A DNA stretch of 64,000 bases, from contig NZ_NFIP01000010.1 of the NCBI RefSeq assembly GCF_002161805.1, forward strand, positions 1 through 64,000, written 5' to 3'. The first letter of the stretch is position 1. Every line of letters begins with the position of its first letter. Under the pieces are notes generated by a model that was given only the letters and a program-made list of their open reading frames with translations, did no database searches and was not told the origin of the DNA. Below are positions 8,643-20,500 of this stretch, piece by piece. Position numbers and translations under genes: made by a program. This stretch comes from Collinsella sp. An307. GTDB taxonomy: Bacteria > Actinomycetota > Coriobacteriia > Coriobacteriales > Coriobacteriaceae.

Positions 8643-8672
8643 GGGGGTGCCGCACGGCTGCGCGGCACCCCC
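8643..8672 (-). terminator. GC-rich hairpin after the pyridoxal kinase gene
   Basis: GGGGGTGCCGC and GCGGCACCCCC pair around a 6-8-base loop directly after the minus-strand kinase gene. No clear U-tract follows, so termination may be weak or factor-dependent. Confidence 0.45.
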
Positions 8673-8698
8673 GGCTTCAAGTGCGTGAGGCTGTTGGA

Positions 8699-9592
8699 TT
8701 AGCCCAGAAGCGCGGCGACCTTGCCCAGAAGTGGCTCGAAGCTGACGCCGCGGTCCTGGAACTGCGGCTGCTTGGAGGACACGATCATGGCGTCGTGCAC
8801 GAAGTCGCCGGCAAAGCGCACAGCCTCCTCCGTAGTGCGGCCAGCCATAACGGCGGCGAGCAGGCACGAGCAGTACAGGTCACCAGTGCCGTGCAGCATG
8901 TAGGGCAACAGCTCATTGTTGACCTCAAAGAACGATCCGTCCTGCGCGCCCACGAAGTTGCGGATAAGTCCGTCGCCGCGCTGGATGCCCTTGAGGACAA
9001 CTGTCTTGGTGCCCTTTGCAAGCAGCGCGTCGGTCAGGCGGTGCGCCTCGTCGTCGGTGATGTCCTCGCCGGCCCAGGCGTCCCCGATGGGCTCGCCCAG
9101 GATGATGGCGGCCTCAGTGAGGTTGGGCGTGAGGATGTCCGCGCCCTCAGCGAGCTTGGCCATGGCGTCGCAGAGCTCGGGGGTGTAGGTGGGGTAGACA
9201 CGGCCGTGGTCCGCCATAACGGGGTCGACCACGCGCAGCGCGGCAGGGTAGGTGGCGTAGAGGTCACGGATGCGGTCGACCTGCTCGGGCGCGCCGAGGA
9301 AGCCGGAGTAGATTGCGTCGATATCGACCCCGATACCCTTCCAAGCGGCGAGGTAATCGGAGAGGATTTCGGTCGTGTCGTGCATGTACCAGCCGGGGAA
9401 GGCGGTGTGCGACGAGAAGAGGCCGGTCGGGACCGGGCAGACGTCGCAGCCGGCGGCCGAGAGGACCGGGATGGCGACGCCAAGCGAGCACTTGCCGTAG
9501 CCGCACAGGTCGTGGACGGCGGCAACGCGCGGGATGTAGTCCCCTTCACGCTGGTAAAGGGGCTGTGTAGACATGCTGATTCCGTTGGACAT
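8699..9592 (-). CDS. pdxK: Pyridoxamine/pyridoxal kinase family protein
   Basis: This 297-residue ribokinase-superfamily enzyme resembles PdxK/PdxY kinases, which phosphorylate vitamin B6 vitamers with ATP in the cytoplasm. Visible motifs are AVHDLCGYGKCSL near the N-terminus, VVDPVMADHGRVY in the middle, ILTPNLTEAAIILG, and HGTGDLYCSCLLAA near the C-terminus, where GTGD supplies the anion hole and catalytic Asp. The start is the ATG at 9592, preceded on its strand by AAGGAAT; the longer open frame upstream is low-complexity and non-coding in appearance. A TATGCT at 9642-9647 (minus) may be the -10 box. The gene is divergent from carA. Which B6 vitamer is used cannot be told from sequence. 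Confidence 0.85.
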   Translation of the reverse strand: MSNGISMSTQPLYQREGDYIPRVAAVHDLCGYGKCSLGVAIPVLSAAGCDVCPVPTGLFSSHTAFPGWYMHDTTEILSDYLAAWKGIGVDIDAIYSGFLGAPEQVDRIRDLYATYPAALRVVDPVMADHGRVYPTYTPELCDAMAKLAEGADILTPNLTEAAIILGEPIGDAWAGEDITDDEAHRLTDALLAKGTKTVVLKGIQRGDGLIRNFVGAQDGSFFEVNNELLPYMLHGTGDLYCSCLLAAVMAGRTTEEAVRFAGDFVHDAMIVSSKQPQFQDRGVSFEPLLGKVAALLG

Positions 9593-9872
9593 GGATATTC
9601 CTTCTTTCATCCGCGGACTTATGGACCAGCGTACGGTTACCCAGCATAGTACGCGCGGGCGATTGGGCGGGCGCGCATTCACATCGAAACAGAGAGCGCA
9701 CATTGCGCGCGCTTCGCACCGAGTGCTTCGCACCAGGCGGGACGCGGCTACACCGCTTGCCACGGGCGTGCTTGCGACGGCGGCCGGCGCGCCGCCGAGC
9801 GCCTCGCGCCGGGCGGGGTGCGGAATTATCGCGGACAGGCCGCCCCAGCGGGCGCGCATGGCAGAAAACGCC

Positions 9873-9878
9873 TACAAT
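9873..9878 (+). promoter_or_regulatory. Candidate -10 box TACAAT for carAB
   Basis: TACAAT stands 55 bp before the carA start. No PyrR-type attenuator or obvious pyrimidine-responsive leader is visible in the short leader. Confidence 0.35.
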
Positions 9879-9933
9879 GAGGTGCAGCCCATCCACCTTT
9901 AAGCCGGTCCTGCGAGGCCGGGAAGGAGTGCAT

Positions 9934-11406
9934 ATGGCGGTTACAGACGTGTCGGGCGCGCAGGCCCGCACCTCCGGCGGCGACCGCGCCGTCCGCAGCG
10001 CAGCCTTAAGTGAGCTCGCGCAGCACATGCTTTCCAAAACCAGCAAAAAGTCGAGTGTTCCGGGCATTCTGATGCTCGCCGACGGCACGGTCTTTTACGG
10101 CCGCGCCTGCGGAGCTCAGGGCACGGCCACGGGCGAGGTCTGCTTCAACACCTCGCTCGAGGGGTACTTCGAGGTCCTCACCGACCCGAGCTACGCCGGC
10201 CAGATCGTGACCATGACCTACCCGCAGATCGGCAACTACGGCATCGACCCGGTCGACACCCAGACCGGCCTCGGCGCCGACGGCGACCCCACGCTCAACA
10301 CGCGCCCGGCGCTGCGCGGCATGATCGTGCACGACATGTGCCGCACGCCGTCCAACTGGCGCTCCACCGAGAGCGTGCCCGCCTACCTCGCCGAGCGTGG
10401 CATCGTGGCGCTCGAGGGCATCGACACGCGCGCGCTCGTGCGGCATCTGCGCGACAACGGCGCCCAGAAGGGCATCATCACCACGGAGGTCTTTGACCTC
10501 GAGGAGCTCGCGCGCCTGCTCGCGGAGGCTCCCGACCTGGTGGGCGAGAACCTCGTCAAGACCGTGAGTCGCACCGACCGCCGTTCCTACACCGCCGCTG
10601 ACCTGCCGGCCGACCACGCCTTTGCCTCCGCCGACCCGGTGCCGGCGCGCCACAAGGTCGTGGCCTACGACTGCGGCATCAAGCGCGGCATCCTCGAGGG
10701 CCTCGTCCGCGCCGGCTGCGACCTCACGCTCGTGCCGTGGGACACCCCCGCCGAGGACGTGCTCGCGCTCGAGCCCGACGGCGTCTTCCTCTCCAACGGC
10801 CCGGGCGACCCGGACGCCGTGGAGGAGACCTACACCCAGGTGCAGAAGCTCATTGGCAAGCTGCCGATTTTTGGCATCTGCCTGGGCCACCAGATGATCA
10901 GCCTCGCCTGCGGCGCGGATATGGAGAAGCTTAAGTTCGGCCACCGCGGCGGCAACCAACCGGTCATGAACTTGCTCACCCGCCGCGTGGAGATCACCGC
11001 CCAAAATCACGGCTTTGGCCTGGTGTTCCCGAGCCTCGGCGCGCTCGTGCCCGAGCTCTCGGGCGGCGTGGCCGAGCACCCCGCCGGCGCCGACGGCACC
11101 GCCGCCACCGGCGACTTGCGCTTCTGGGTGGAGCGCGGGGTTGCGCCGGTCGTGCAGAACGAGCGCTTCGGCCGCATCCGTCTCACGCACGTGAACTTGA
11201 ACGACGGCACCGCCGAGGGCATCCAGCTACTCGACCAGCCGTGCTTCTCGGTCCAGTACCACCCCGAGGCCTCGCCCGGCCCCACCGACGCCCACTACCT
11301 GTTCACGGCGTTCGCGCGCCTCATGGACGGTGACGCCGATTACCTCAACATCGATATCTCGAAAGACCGCCTCGCGGGGTGGAAGTTCGCAGAGGAGGAG
11401 ATGTAG
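9934..11406 (+). CDS. carA: Carbamoyl-phosphate synthase small (glutaminase) subunit
   Basis: CarA hydrolyses glutamine and channels ammonia to CarB for carbamoyl phosphate, the entry to pyrimidine and arginine synthesis. The 490-residue product has the CPSase small-subunit domain (GILMLADGTVFYG through the region near residue 195) and a class I glutamine amidotransferase domain with the nucleophile in GICLGHQM and the catalytic His/Glu in YHPEASPGP. The ATG at 9934 has GGAAGGAG seven bases upstream. It adds about 47 residues before the usual start of the domain; ATGs at MLSKTSKK or MLADG are alternatives without a comparable ribosome binding site. The stop is three bases before carB, so the two are one operon. 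Confidence 0.95.
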   Translation: MAVTDVSGAQARTSGGDRAVRSAALSELAQHMLSKTSKKSSVPGILMLADGTVFYGRACGAQGTATGEVCFNTSLEGYFEVLTDPSYAGQIVTMTYPQIGNYGIDPVDTQTGLGADGDPTLNTRPALRGMIVHDMCRTPSNWRSTESVPAYLAERGIVALEGIDTRALVRHLRDNGAQKGIITTEVFDLEELARLLAEAPDLVGENLVKTVSRTDRRSYTAADLPADHAFASADPVPARHKVVAYDCGIKRGILEGLVRAGCDLTLVPWDTPAEDVLALEPDGVFLSNGPGDPDAVEETYTQVQKLIGKLPIFGICLGHQMISLACGADMEKLKFGHRGGNQPVMNLLTRRVEITAQNHGFGLVFPSLGALVPELSGGVAEHPAGADGTAATGDLRFWVERGVAPVVQNERFGRIRLTHVNLNDGTAEGIQLLDQPCFSVQYHPEASPGPTDAHYLFTAFARLMDGDADYLNIDISKDRLAGWKFAEEEM

Positions 11407-11409
11407 ACC

Positions 11410-14748
<3,339 letters not shown>

Positions 14749-14759
14749 GCTGCAGGTAG

Positions 14760-14801
14760 GCGGGGCGCGTCGGCCTTGTTGGCCGGCGCGCCCCGCTTTT
14801 G
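14760..14801 (+). terminator. Rho-independent terminator of carAB
   Basis: GCGGGGCGCG-TCGGCC pairs with GGCCG-GCGCGCCCCGC around a TTGTT loop and is followed by TTTTG, 11 bases after the carB stop. Confidence 0.85.
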
Positions 14802-14938
14802 CTGCGTGGGGGCGGGAGGCGCTGGGGCGCGGATGCTGCCCTGCGCAAGAACAAATGGCATTACATGGGGCCGGGTTTGCCTGCTAAGGCGCGCCCGACC
14901 TCGTTTTTGGAGCGGCCGGCCATATTGGGAGATGCTTC

Positions 14939-15133
14939 TGGCCAAAAACGCGGTCGAAAAAGTACATCGACCTGCCCAAAAGGTGGCGGAGCGCGCTGTA
15001 GCCATCGTAACCGCTTGGTTACTGGTATAAAACATATCTATTTGCAGCATTTCTCAAACGGCCAGAGGCGCTCATCGCCGTTTGCGAGTGCGCTGGCATG
15101 CCCAAAATACTTTTTCGACGCCATTTTTGGCCA
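14939..15133. repeat. 195-bp inverted-repeat element
   Basis: Two 26-bp arms (14939-14964 and 15108-15133) are complementary except for four bases in the middle: TGGCCAAAAA, variable, GTCGAAAAAGTA. On the minus strand the interior contains GTTTTATACCAGTAACC, which recalls the GTTTTCCCAGTAA core of the 150-bp elements. The rest of the 14802-15264 gap holds no gene I can support. Confidence 0.6.
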
Positions 15134-15264
15134 CGCTTGCATTTCATTACCGTCAGCACTGGCTAGCGAGGTGGTGGGGTCTTCTTTCAGGCACGCAAGG
15201 GCCATCTTGCCATATCGCCAGTCTGGTCTGGGATAGCCCTTCTAGCTTGGGAAACGCAAAGTCA

Positions 15265-15320
15265 GTTTCGTTTTCCGAGGGCTTCGTTGATCATTTTCCG
15301 AACTTTCCGTTTTCCGAATC
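15265..15320. repeat. TTTTCCGA repeat cluster, downstream copy
   Basis: TTTTCCGA occurs at 15271, 15294 and 15310. The whole stretch is a direct, same-orientation copy of the cluster at 16700-16764 (shared GTTTNCGTTTTCCGAG, TTCATTTTCCGAACTTT-like and CGTTTTCCGAAT blocks), with a 7-bp deletion between the last two octamers. Confidence 0.7.
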
Positions 15321-15334
15321 TCCGCTCAACACCG

Positions 15335-16654
15335 CTACGCCGTTAAACAGCGGATGGGAATGACGTAGATGTTTTCGTCAACTTGTCGGGCATATTGAGA
15401 AAAGCCCGTAATGACCGCCATAAACTCCGGCTCGCGCGTGCGCGCAGCGTCGCCGCGGCAGAGTTTCCGCTGCAGGCGTCGCAGGGAGTTCACGGCATCG
15501 TCCACCTTGTCTTCGCTGAGCTCGATCTCCAGCGCCGCCCACCGACCGTCGGCGAGCTCGATGATGGCGTCGACCTCCAAACCGGCGTCGTCGCGGTAAT
15601 AACGCACAGGCTCAAACCCGATGTTGGGAAGTGCCCCGGCATACACGAGCAGGTCGCGCATGCACAGGTTCTCAAAAGCCAAGCCCAACGTTTGGTAATC
15701 GCGCATGAGTGCCTGCGGATCCATGCCAAGCTGCGCCACAGCGAGCGATGGGTCGGCTAGGTAGCGCTTTGGCTTGGTGGCCATGCGTTTGCGGGAGCGG
15801 GTAGCGGGGACCCACCCCGGAATCTCGTCAATAAGATACGAGTTCTTAAAGAACGCGAGGTAGTCCGAGATGGTGGCAAGACTCGCAAGAGCCTCGCCCG
15901 TTTTGTCAGCGAGGGAATCGGGCTCACTCATGTCGGCAACAAGGGTTTTGCGTGTCACGGCCTGGCCAAGGTTACAGGCTAGAGAATAGATGAGCAGGCG
16001 GGCGACGTTTCCATCGCGGCCGGACTGCGGGACGCTCTCCGTGCAAAAAAGCTGGAGGTACTGCCGGGCAATCAGCTGTGCCTGCGCGGTATCGAGGTCG
16101 AGCGCTTCGGGCCATCCGCCGTGGCAGATGATATTGATGAGCTCCTGCGAGTCGTCGGGGACAACGGCTGGGGAGAACTCGCCGTTAAACAGCGCAGAAA
16201 GAGAGACGCTCTTTGTGGAATTGGAGATTTCGGAAAGCGTCATGGGGTGCATGCGGATGCGCCCGATGCGCCCGGCACCGCTGTGAAGCGGTTGGGGGTC
16301 TTCGACCCGGCGCAAAAACGGAGTGGAGGAGCCGGTGAGAATCCACCCGCCGCGGAGGTTGCGGGTGCGGTCGATGGATCGGCGGACGGCATTCCAGATT
16401 GCAGGGACGAGCTGCCATTCGTCGATGGCATGCGGCTGCTCACCTAGAGTGACGAGGTAGGGGTCGCTGCTCGCAAGCGCGTAATCGTCGTCGATGTAGC
16501 TGACGCTTTGGGCGTGCGCAAGGGCAGTCCAGGTTTTGCCGCACCATTTAGTGCCGGCAATCTCCACGGCGCCAAACACAGAGAGATAGCGCTCAACCTG
16601 TGTATCGGCGATACGCGGAATGTAGCCCTCTGGAGTGAGTGGGGATGCCGCCAT
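15335..16654 (-). CDS. AAA_14/DUF4143 family ATP-binding protein
   Basis: The 439-residue protein starts at the ATG at 16654 with the strong upstream site AGGAGG. It has the layout of the AAA_14-DUF4143 family: an N-terminal P-loop ATPase (Walker A-like GTKWCGKTWTAL at about residues 33-44, Walker B HAIDEWQL at about 76-83), then a DUF4143 domain ending in a restriction-endonuclease-like segment (LEVDAIIELADGRWAALEIE at about residues 355-375). Family members are widespread in gut bacteria; their biochemical role is not established. A short TTTTCCGA repeat cluster lies both upstream (16700-16764) and directly after the stop codon, which suggests autoregulatory binding sites or a mobile cassette. 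Confidence 0.8.
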   Translation of the reverse strand: MAASPLTPEGYIPRIADTQVERYLSVFGAVEIAGTKWCGKTWTALAHAQSVSYIDDDYALASSDPYLVTLGEQPHAIDEWQLVPAIWNAVRRSIDRTRNLRGGWILTGSSTPFLRRVEDPQPLHSGAGRIGRIRMHPMTLSEISNSTKSVSLSALFNGEFSPAVVPDDSQELINIICHGGWPEALDLDTAQAQLIARQYLQLFCTESVPQSGRDGNVARLLIYSLACNLGQAVTRKTLVADMSEPDSLADKTGEALASLATISDYLAFFKNSYLIDEIPGWVPATRSRKRMATKPKRYLADPSLAVAQLGMDPQALMRDYQTLGLAFENLCMRDLLVYAGALPNIGFEPVRYYRDDAGLEVDAIIELADGRWAALEIELSEDKVDDAVNSLRRLQRKLCRGDAARTREPEFMAVITGFSQYARQVDENIYVIPIRCLTA

Positions 16655-16699
16655 AAAAACCTCCTGAGATTGGCTACTCTAGCTGGAATTATAGAAGCA

Positions 16700-16764
16700 G
16701 TTTACGTTTTCCGAGAGTTTCATTATTCATTTTCCGAACTTTTCGTTTGACGTTTTCCGAATTT
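16700..16764. repeat. TTTTCCGA repeat cluster, upstream copy
   Basis: TTTTCCGA begins at 16707, 16730 and 16753, a constant 23-bp spacing of about two helical turns. The cluster sits in the promoter region of the minus-strand ATPase gene, 46 bp from its start codon, and has a direct partner at 15265-15320. Confidence 0.75.
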
Positions 16765-16878
16765 TGGCGAGGGACAGGGCTGTGCGGAGGGGTGGCGAGT
16801 CGCTTGCAACGGGCGGCTGGTGGCACGCTGCTGGGTGGTTACACGCCGCGGCTGCGTGGTTTGCGTTGCCTCCGCGCG

Positions 16879-16970
16879 TTAGTTAGGTGCCCGGCCATTA
16901 CACCAGCGGCAAATCATGGTCTAAATCGGGCATGATTTGCCGCTGGTGTAATGGCCGGGCACCTAACTAA
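16879..16970. repeat. Perfect inverted repeat, 40-bp arms, 12-bp loop
   Basis: 16879-16918 and 16931-16970 are exact reverse complements over 40 bp, separated by GTCTAAATCGGG. No U-tract follows on either strand. Perfect arms of this length suggest recent origin or strong maintenance. No gene can be supported between 16765 and 17546; the gap holds this hairpin, the smaller one at 17039 and GC-rich sequence before the giant gene. Confidence 0.95.
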
Positions 16971-17038
16971 TCCAGCGGGTGTTTTTGAGCTGGTTTTGGG
17001 TGAGCGCGTTGCCGATGGGAAGGGGATTACCCGCGGGA

Positions 17039-17066
17039 GGCCATTTGGTGCAGGCACCAAATGGCC
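17039..17066. repeat. Perfect inverted repeat, 13-bp arms
   Basis: GGCCATTTGGTGC and GCACCAAATGGCC are separated by only AG. Such a near-continuous palindrome could be a cruciform or an operator. It lies 70 bp from the larger perfect hairpin and shares GGCCATT with its arms. Confidence 0.8.
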
Positions 17067-17546
17067 GGAAACGGTCCAACTCACCAAGTTGATGTGTTCG
17101 CGGGTGTCGCGCCGGCCTCGCACCGCGCGCCGCGCCGCGGTGCGTTGGGCCGTCCGCCCGCCGCGGCCGCGCGCCCCTCGTGTGCCCCAACATAATGTGC
17201 TTTAGTAATAGCACTTTACAAGCTCTTGATCAATTGGTGGGGGAGGTACCGTTTATCCCGCCGAATTGGCCGTCCAGAGGGGTGTACACACCCAATCTGA
17301 CAAGCTTTATGCACCCCGACGCATTTTCTACACAAAATGAGCTAGACTTGGCTCCGTAGGAGCTTATGTCTCGAATGCGTGTGCTGCGGTGCCGTGCGCT
17401 CAGACATTCTGTCCCCGGGGGTGCAAAAGCTGCGTGCGCCCGGGCTCCAGAACTCGCAACGGCAAGCGACGCCGCAGCCGCGAATTGGGGGCGAGGCGAG
17501 AGGGGCGGGCCCGGTGTAGCCCGCTGACATGTTGGGAGTGGTACAG

Positions 17547-20500
17547 ATGCATGTTCCACAGAAGTTGCGCAAGGAGCTGAAACGCAAGGGCACGAAGGCG
17601 CTCGCCTTCTTCTTGGCATTTGTTTTGGCCGTCCAGTGCATGAACCTGCCGGTGATCGTGGCAGCGGCAACCGACGCCGCGGGCAACGCGCTCGCGACCG
17701 TTGAGGACACGCCGTCCAACGATCAGGCAACGAGCGCCGCCACCGATCAGGCGGCCGACCAGGCTGCGACGGAAACCGAGCAGCCGGCAACAGAGCAGGC
17801 GCCGGTTGAGCAGCCGGCAACAGAGCAGGCGCCGGTTGAGCAACCGGCCGAGCCCGCTGAACCTGCAGAACCCGCGACCGAGGAGCCCGCGGCCACGGAG
17901 GCCCCGGCGGCCGATCAGCCCGCCGAGAGCACGACTCCCGCAGGCTCAGAAAACGTAACGGAGGGGGGCGCTTCTGAGAATGGCCAAGCGCCGGTAGCGC
18001 CCGCGGCGGACACCACCGCAACTGTTGCCCTCTCGCTCGCCGAGAGCACACTTACCGTTGGGGCGGACACCTACACCGCCACCGACGCGACCATGGAGGC
18101 TCCGACCAACCAGGAGCTCAAGTTCACCGTCGCGCCCGAGGGCGGCTTTGCCGTAAAGACGGTCAAGCAGATCGCGGCCGACCGAACCGAGACCGAGCTT
18201 TCTGCCGACGCGTCCGGCATCTACACCATTGCCCCCGAGGCGGTGGCCGACGGTCTGGAGATCAAGGTTGAGACCGAGGAGGCCCAGGCCGCCGAGGAGC
18301 AGCCCGCCGAGGAGGCTCCGGCCGAGGAGCCGGCGACCGACGAGTCGACCGATGAGACGACCGAGCCCACCGAGGACGAGGCCGCAACCGAGGAGCCCGC
18401 TGAGGACGAGGCTGCAACCGACGAGCAGACCCCTGCCGACGAGGCGACCGAGGATGAGGCTGTCGAGGAGGCTGCGTCCGAGGACAAAGCAGCGGTTGTC
18501 GATGAACTTGTCACCGAAGACGGTCAGGCGGTTACTGAGCTCGAGTCCGACTCGGTAAAGGCCGACGTGAGCTCTCCTGCATTCGAGGGCTACGCTCACG
18601 TGGGCGACATTACGGTCAAGGTAACTGCCGGTGAGGGTATTGTTCCCGAGGGCACAACCGTCAGTGCGTATCGGGTGAACCGACAGGACGTACTCGATGC
18701 TGTTTCGAGTGTTGTGGAGAAGAACGGCAAGGTCGTTGAGGACTCCGTTGCCATTGACGTGACCTTGCTCGGCCCCGACGGCAACGTCATCCAGCCTGAC
18801 GGTGCGGTCAACGTCTGCTTCTTTAACACTAGCCTTGGCGGCGGCGAGATTAGCGTCTGGCGCGTCGCCGACGACGCCTCGACCGTCCAGGCCATCGGCA
18901 CCCGCCAGGCGGACGCTTCCGTCCAGAGCTTCGACGTCGATCACTTCAGCATTTATGTGGTGACTGATGAGGGCGAGCCGGCCCTCGCGACGTACAACTT
19001 CTACGTTAACGATAGGATTGTCAGCACTCAGGTCGTGAAGACGGGCGACACCCTTTACGAGCCCGCAGCGCCTGAGGCAAACGACAACGGCTTCAAGTTC
19101 ACCGGCTGGTACACCAAAGAGCAGGGCGGGGAACTCTTTGACGGCTTTGGCGAGCAGAATGTCAGCGAGACCATGACCGTTGACCTATACGCGCATTTCG
19201 AAGAGGTTCACTACGTCTTCTTCTACGACAACCAGGGGCGTATCTTCCACACCGAAGAGGGCATGACGGGGTATTCCGTTTCCGTTGGAGAGGCCACTCA
19301 GATTCTCGAACAGAGTCTGCCCATTAATCAGGGCCTGGCTGGATGGTATACCAGTGAAGGCTTCGAGGGCGATTCCGTCGAGTCTGTGACTCTCGAGAAT
19401 GCCAACATCTATCTGTACCCGAAGGTAGTAAACGGCCATTGGATTACCTTCAGCACGGAAGGTGGCACCTACATCGAGCCGCAGTTTGTGGCTGGCGGGG
19501 CAACCTCCGTTGGGCCTGAAAACCCCACGCGTCCCGGCTACACCTTCGTCGGCTGGGAAACGGAAGACGGAAAGAACTTCAACTTTGGTGACGAGCTGAC
19601 TGATGATGTGAAGCTTGTTGCGCAGTGGAATCCGGGTCAAACCTCCTACCGAGTCATCTATTGGGTCGAGAAGGCCAACTGGAAAGAGGGCGATAACGAG
19701 GCTGACCGCTACTCCTTCATGAGTAGTGAGGTCATCGACAACGTGAGCTCCGGTTCCACGACGAACGTTGGCGGAATCGATTGGTGGGATTGGGACTACA
19801 ACGATCTTTCCTTCAACGATGCAGAACTCCAAACAGTTGAACAGAAAACGGTTGCTGGTGACGGCTCGACCATCGTCAACGTCTACTACAACCGGGCCGA
19901 GTACAAAGTTGTCTTCAAGACGCACCGCGAAGGTGAATATAAACTTACGTGCACGAAAACAGAGCACACTCACGAGTATGAAGGTCGAGATTGGCACGAC
20001 GACGGCTGGTTCAGTGGTCACTACGAATACACCGGTGGATGTTACGGCCCTGGCTGGCATCGGGAGGGTCAGACAAATTGCGGAATTGATGAGCATCAGC
20101 ACGAGTGGTGGGAAGGCTGCTACGAGTATGTCGGCGGAGGCTGGTCTGACGCGTATGTGATCGAGGCAAAGGTTGGTGCGTACATCGGCGATCAGTGGCC
20201 GACTAGCGAGGATGTTGATGGCGGCCCGTACCGTTGGGCGATTAGTGAGAGCGCGCGGACATGGCAGGCCCATATGGAAGTCATGCCTTCCGGTGGAGAT
20301 GAATTCTGGGGACAGACGGCAAGTGGCACTTCAACCGCGACGTATTGGGTCGAGAATGTTGAAGGTACTGGTTACGAGGTCCACCACAGGGACGTAAGCG
20401 CCGGAACGGGAATGGGTGTAAGTCCTGAAGATAAGTATGAGCTTCAAGGCTTCACCTACGACCGGGGGCCTGTAGATGGCAGCGACTATAGCGGCGCCGA

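Noticed and set aside
17039-17066. Palindrome considered as a rho-independent terminator
   Set aside because: The loop is only two bases, no U-tract follows, and no gene ends just upstream.
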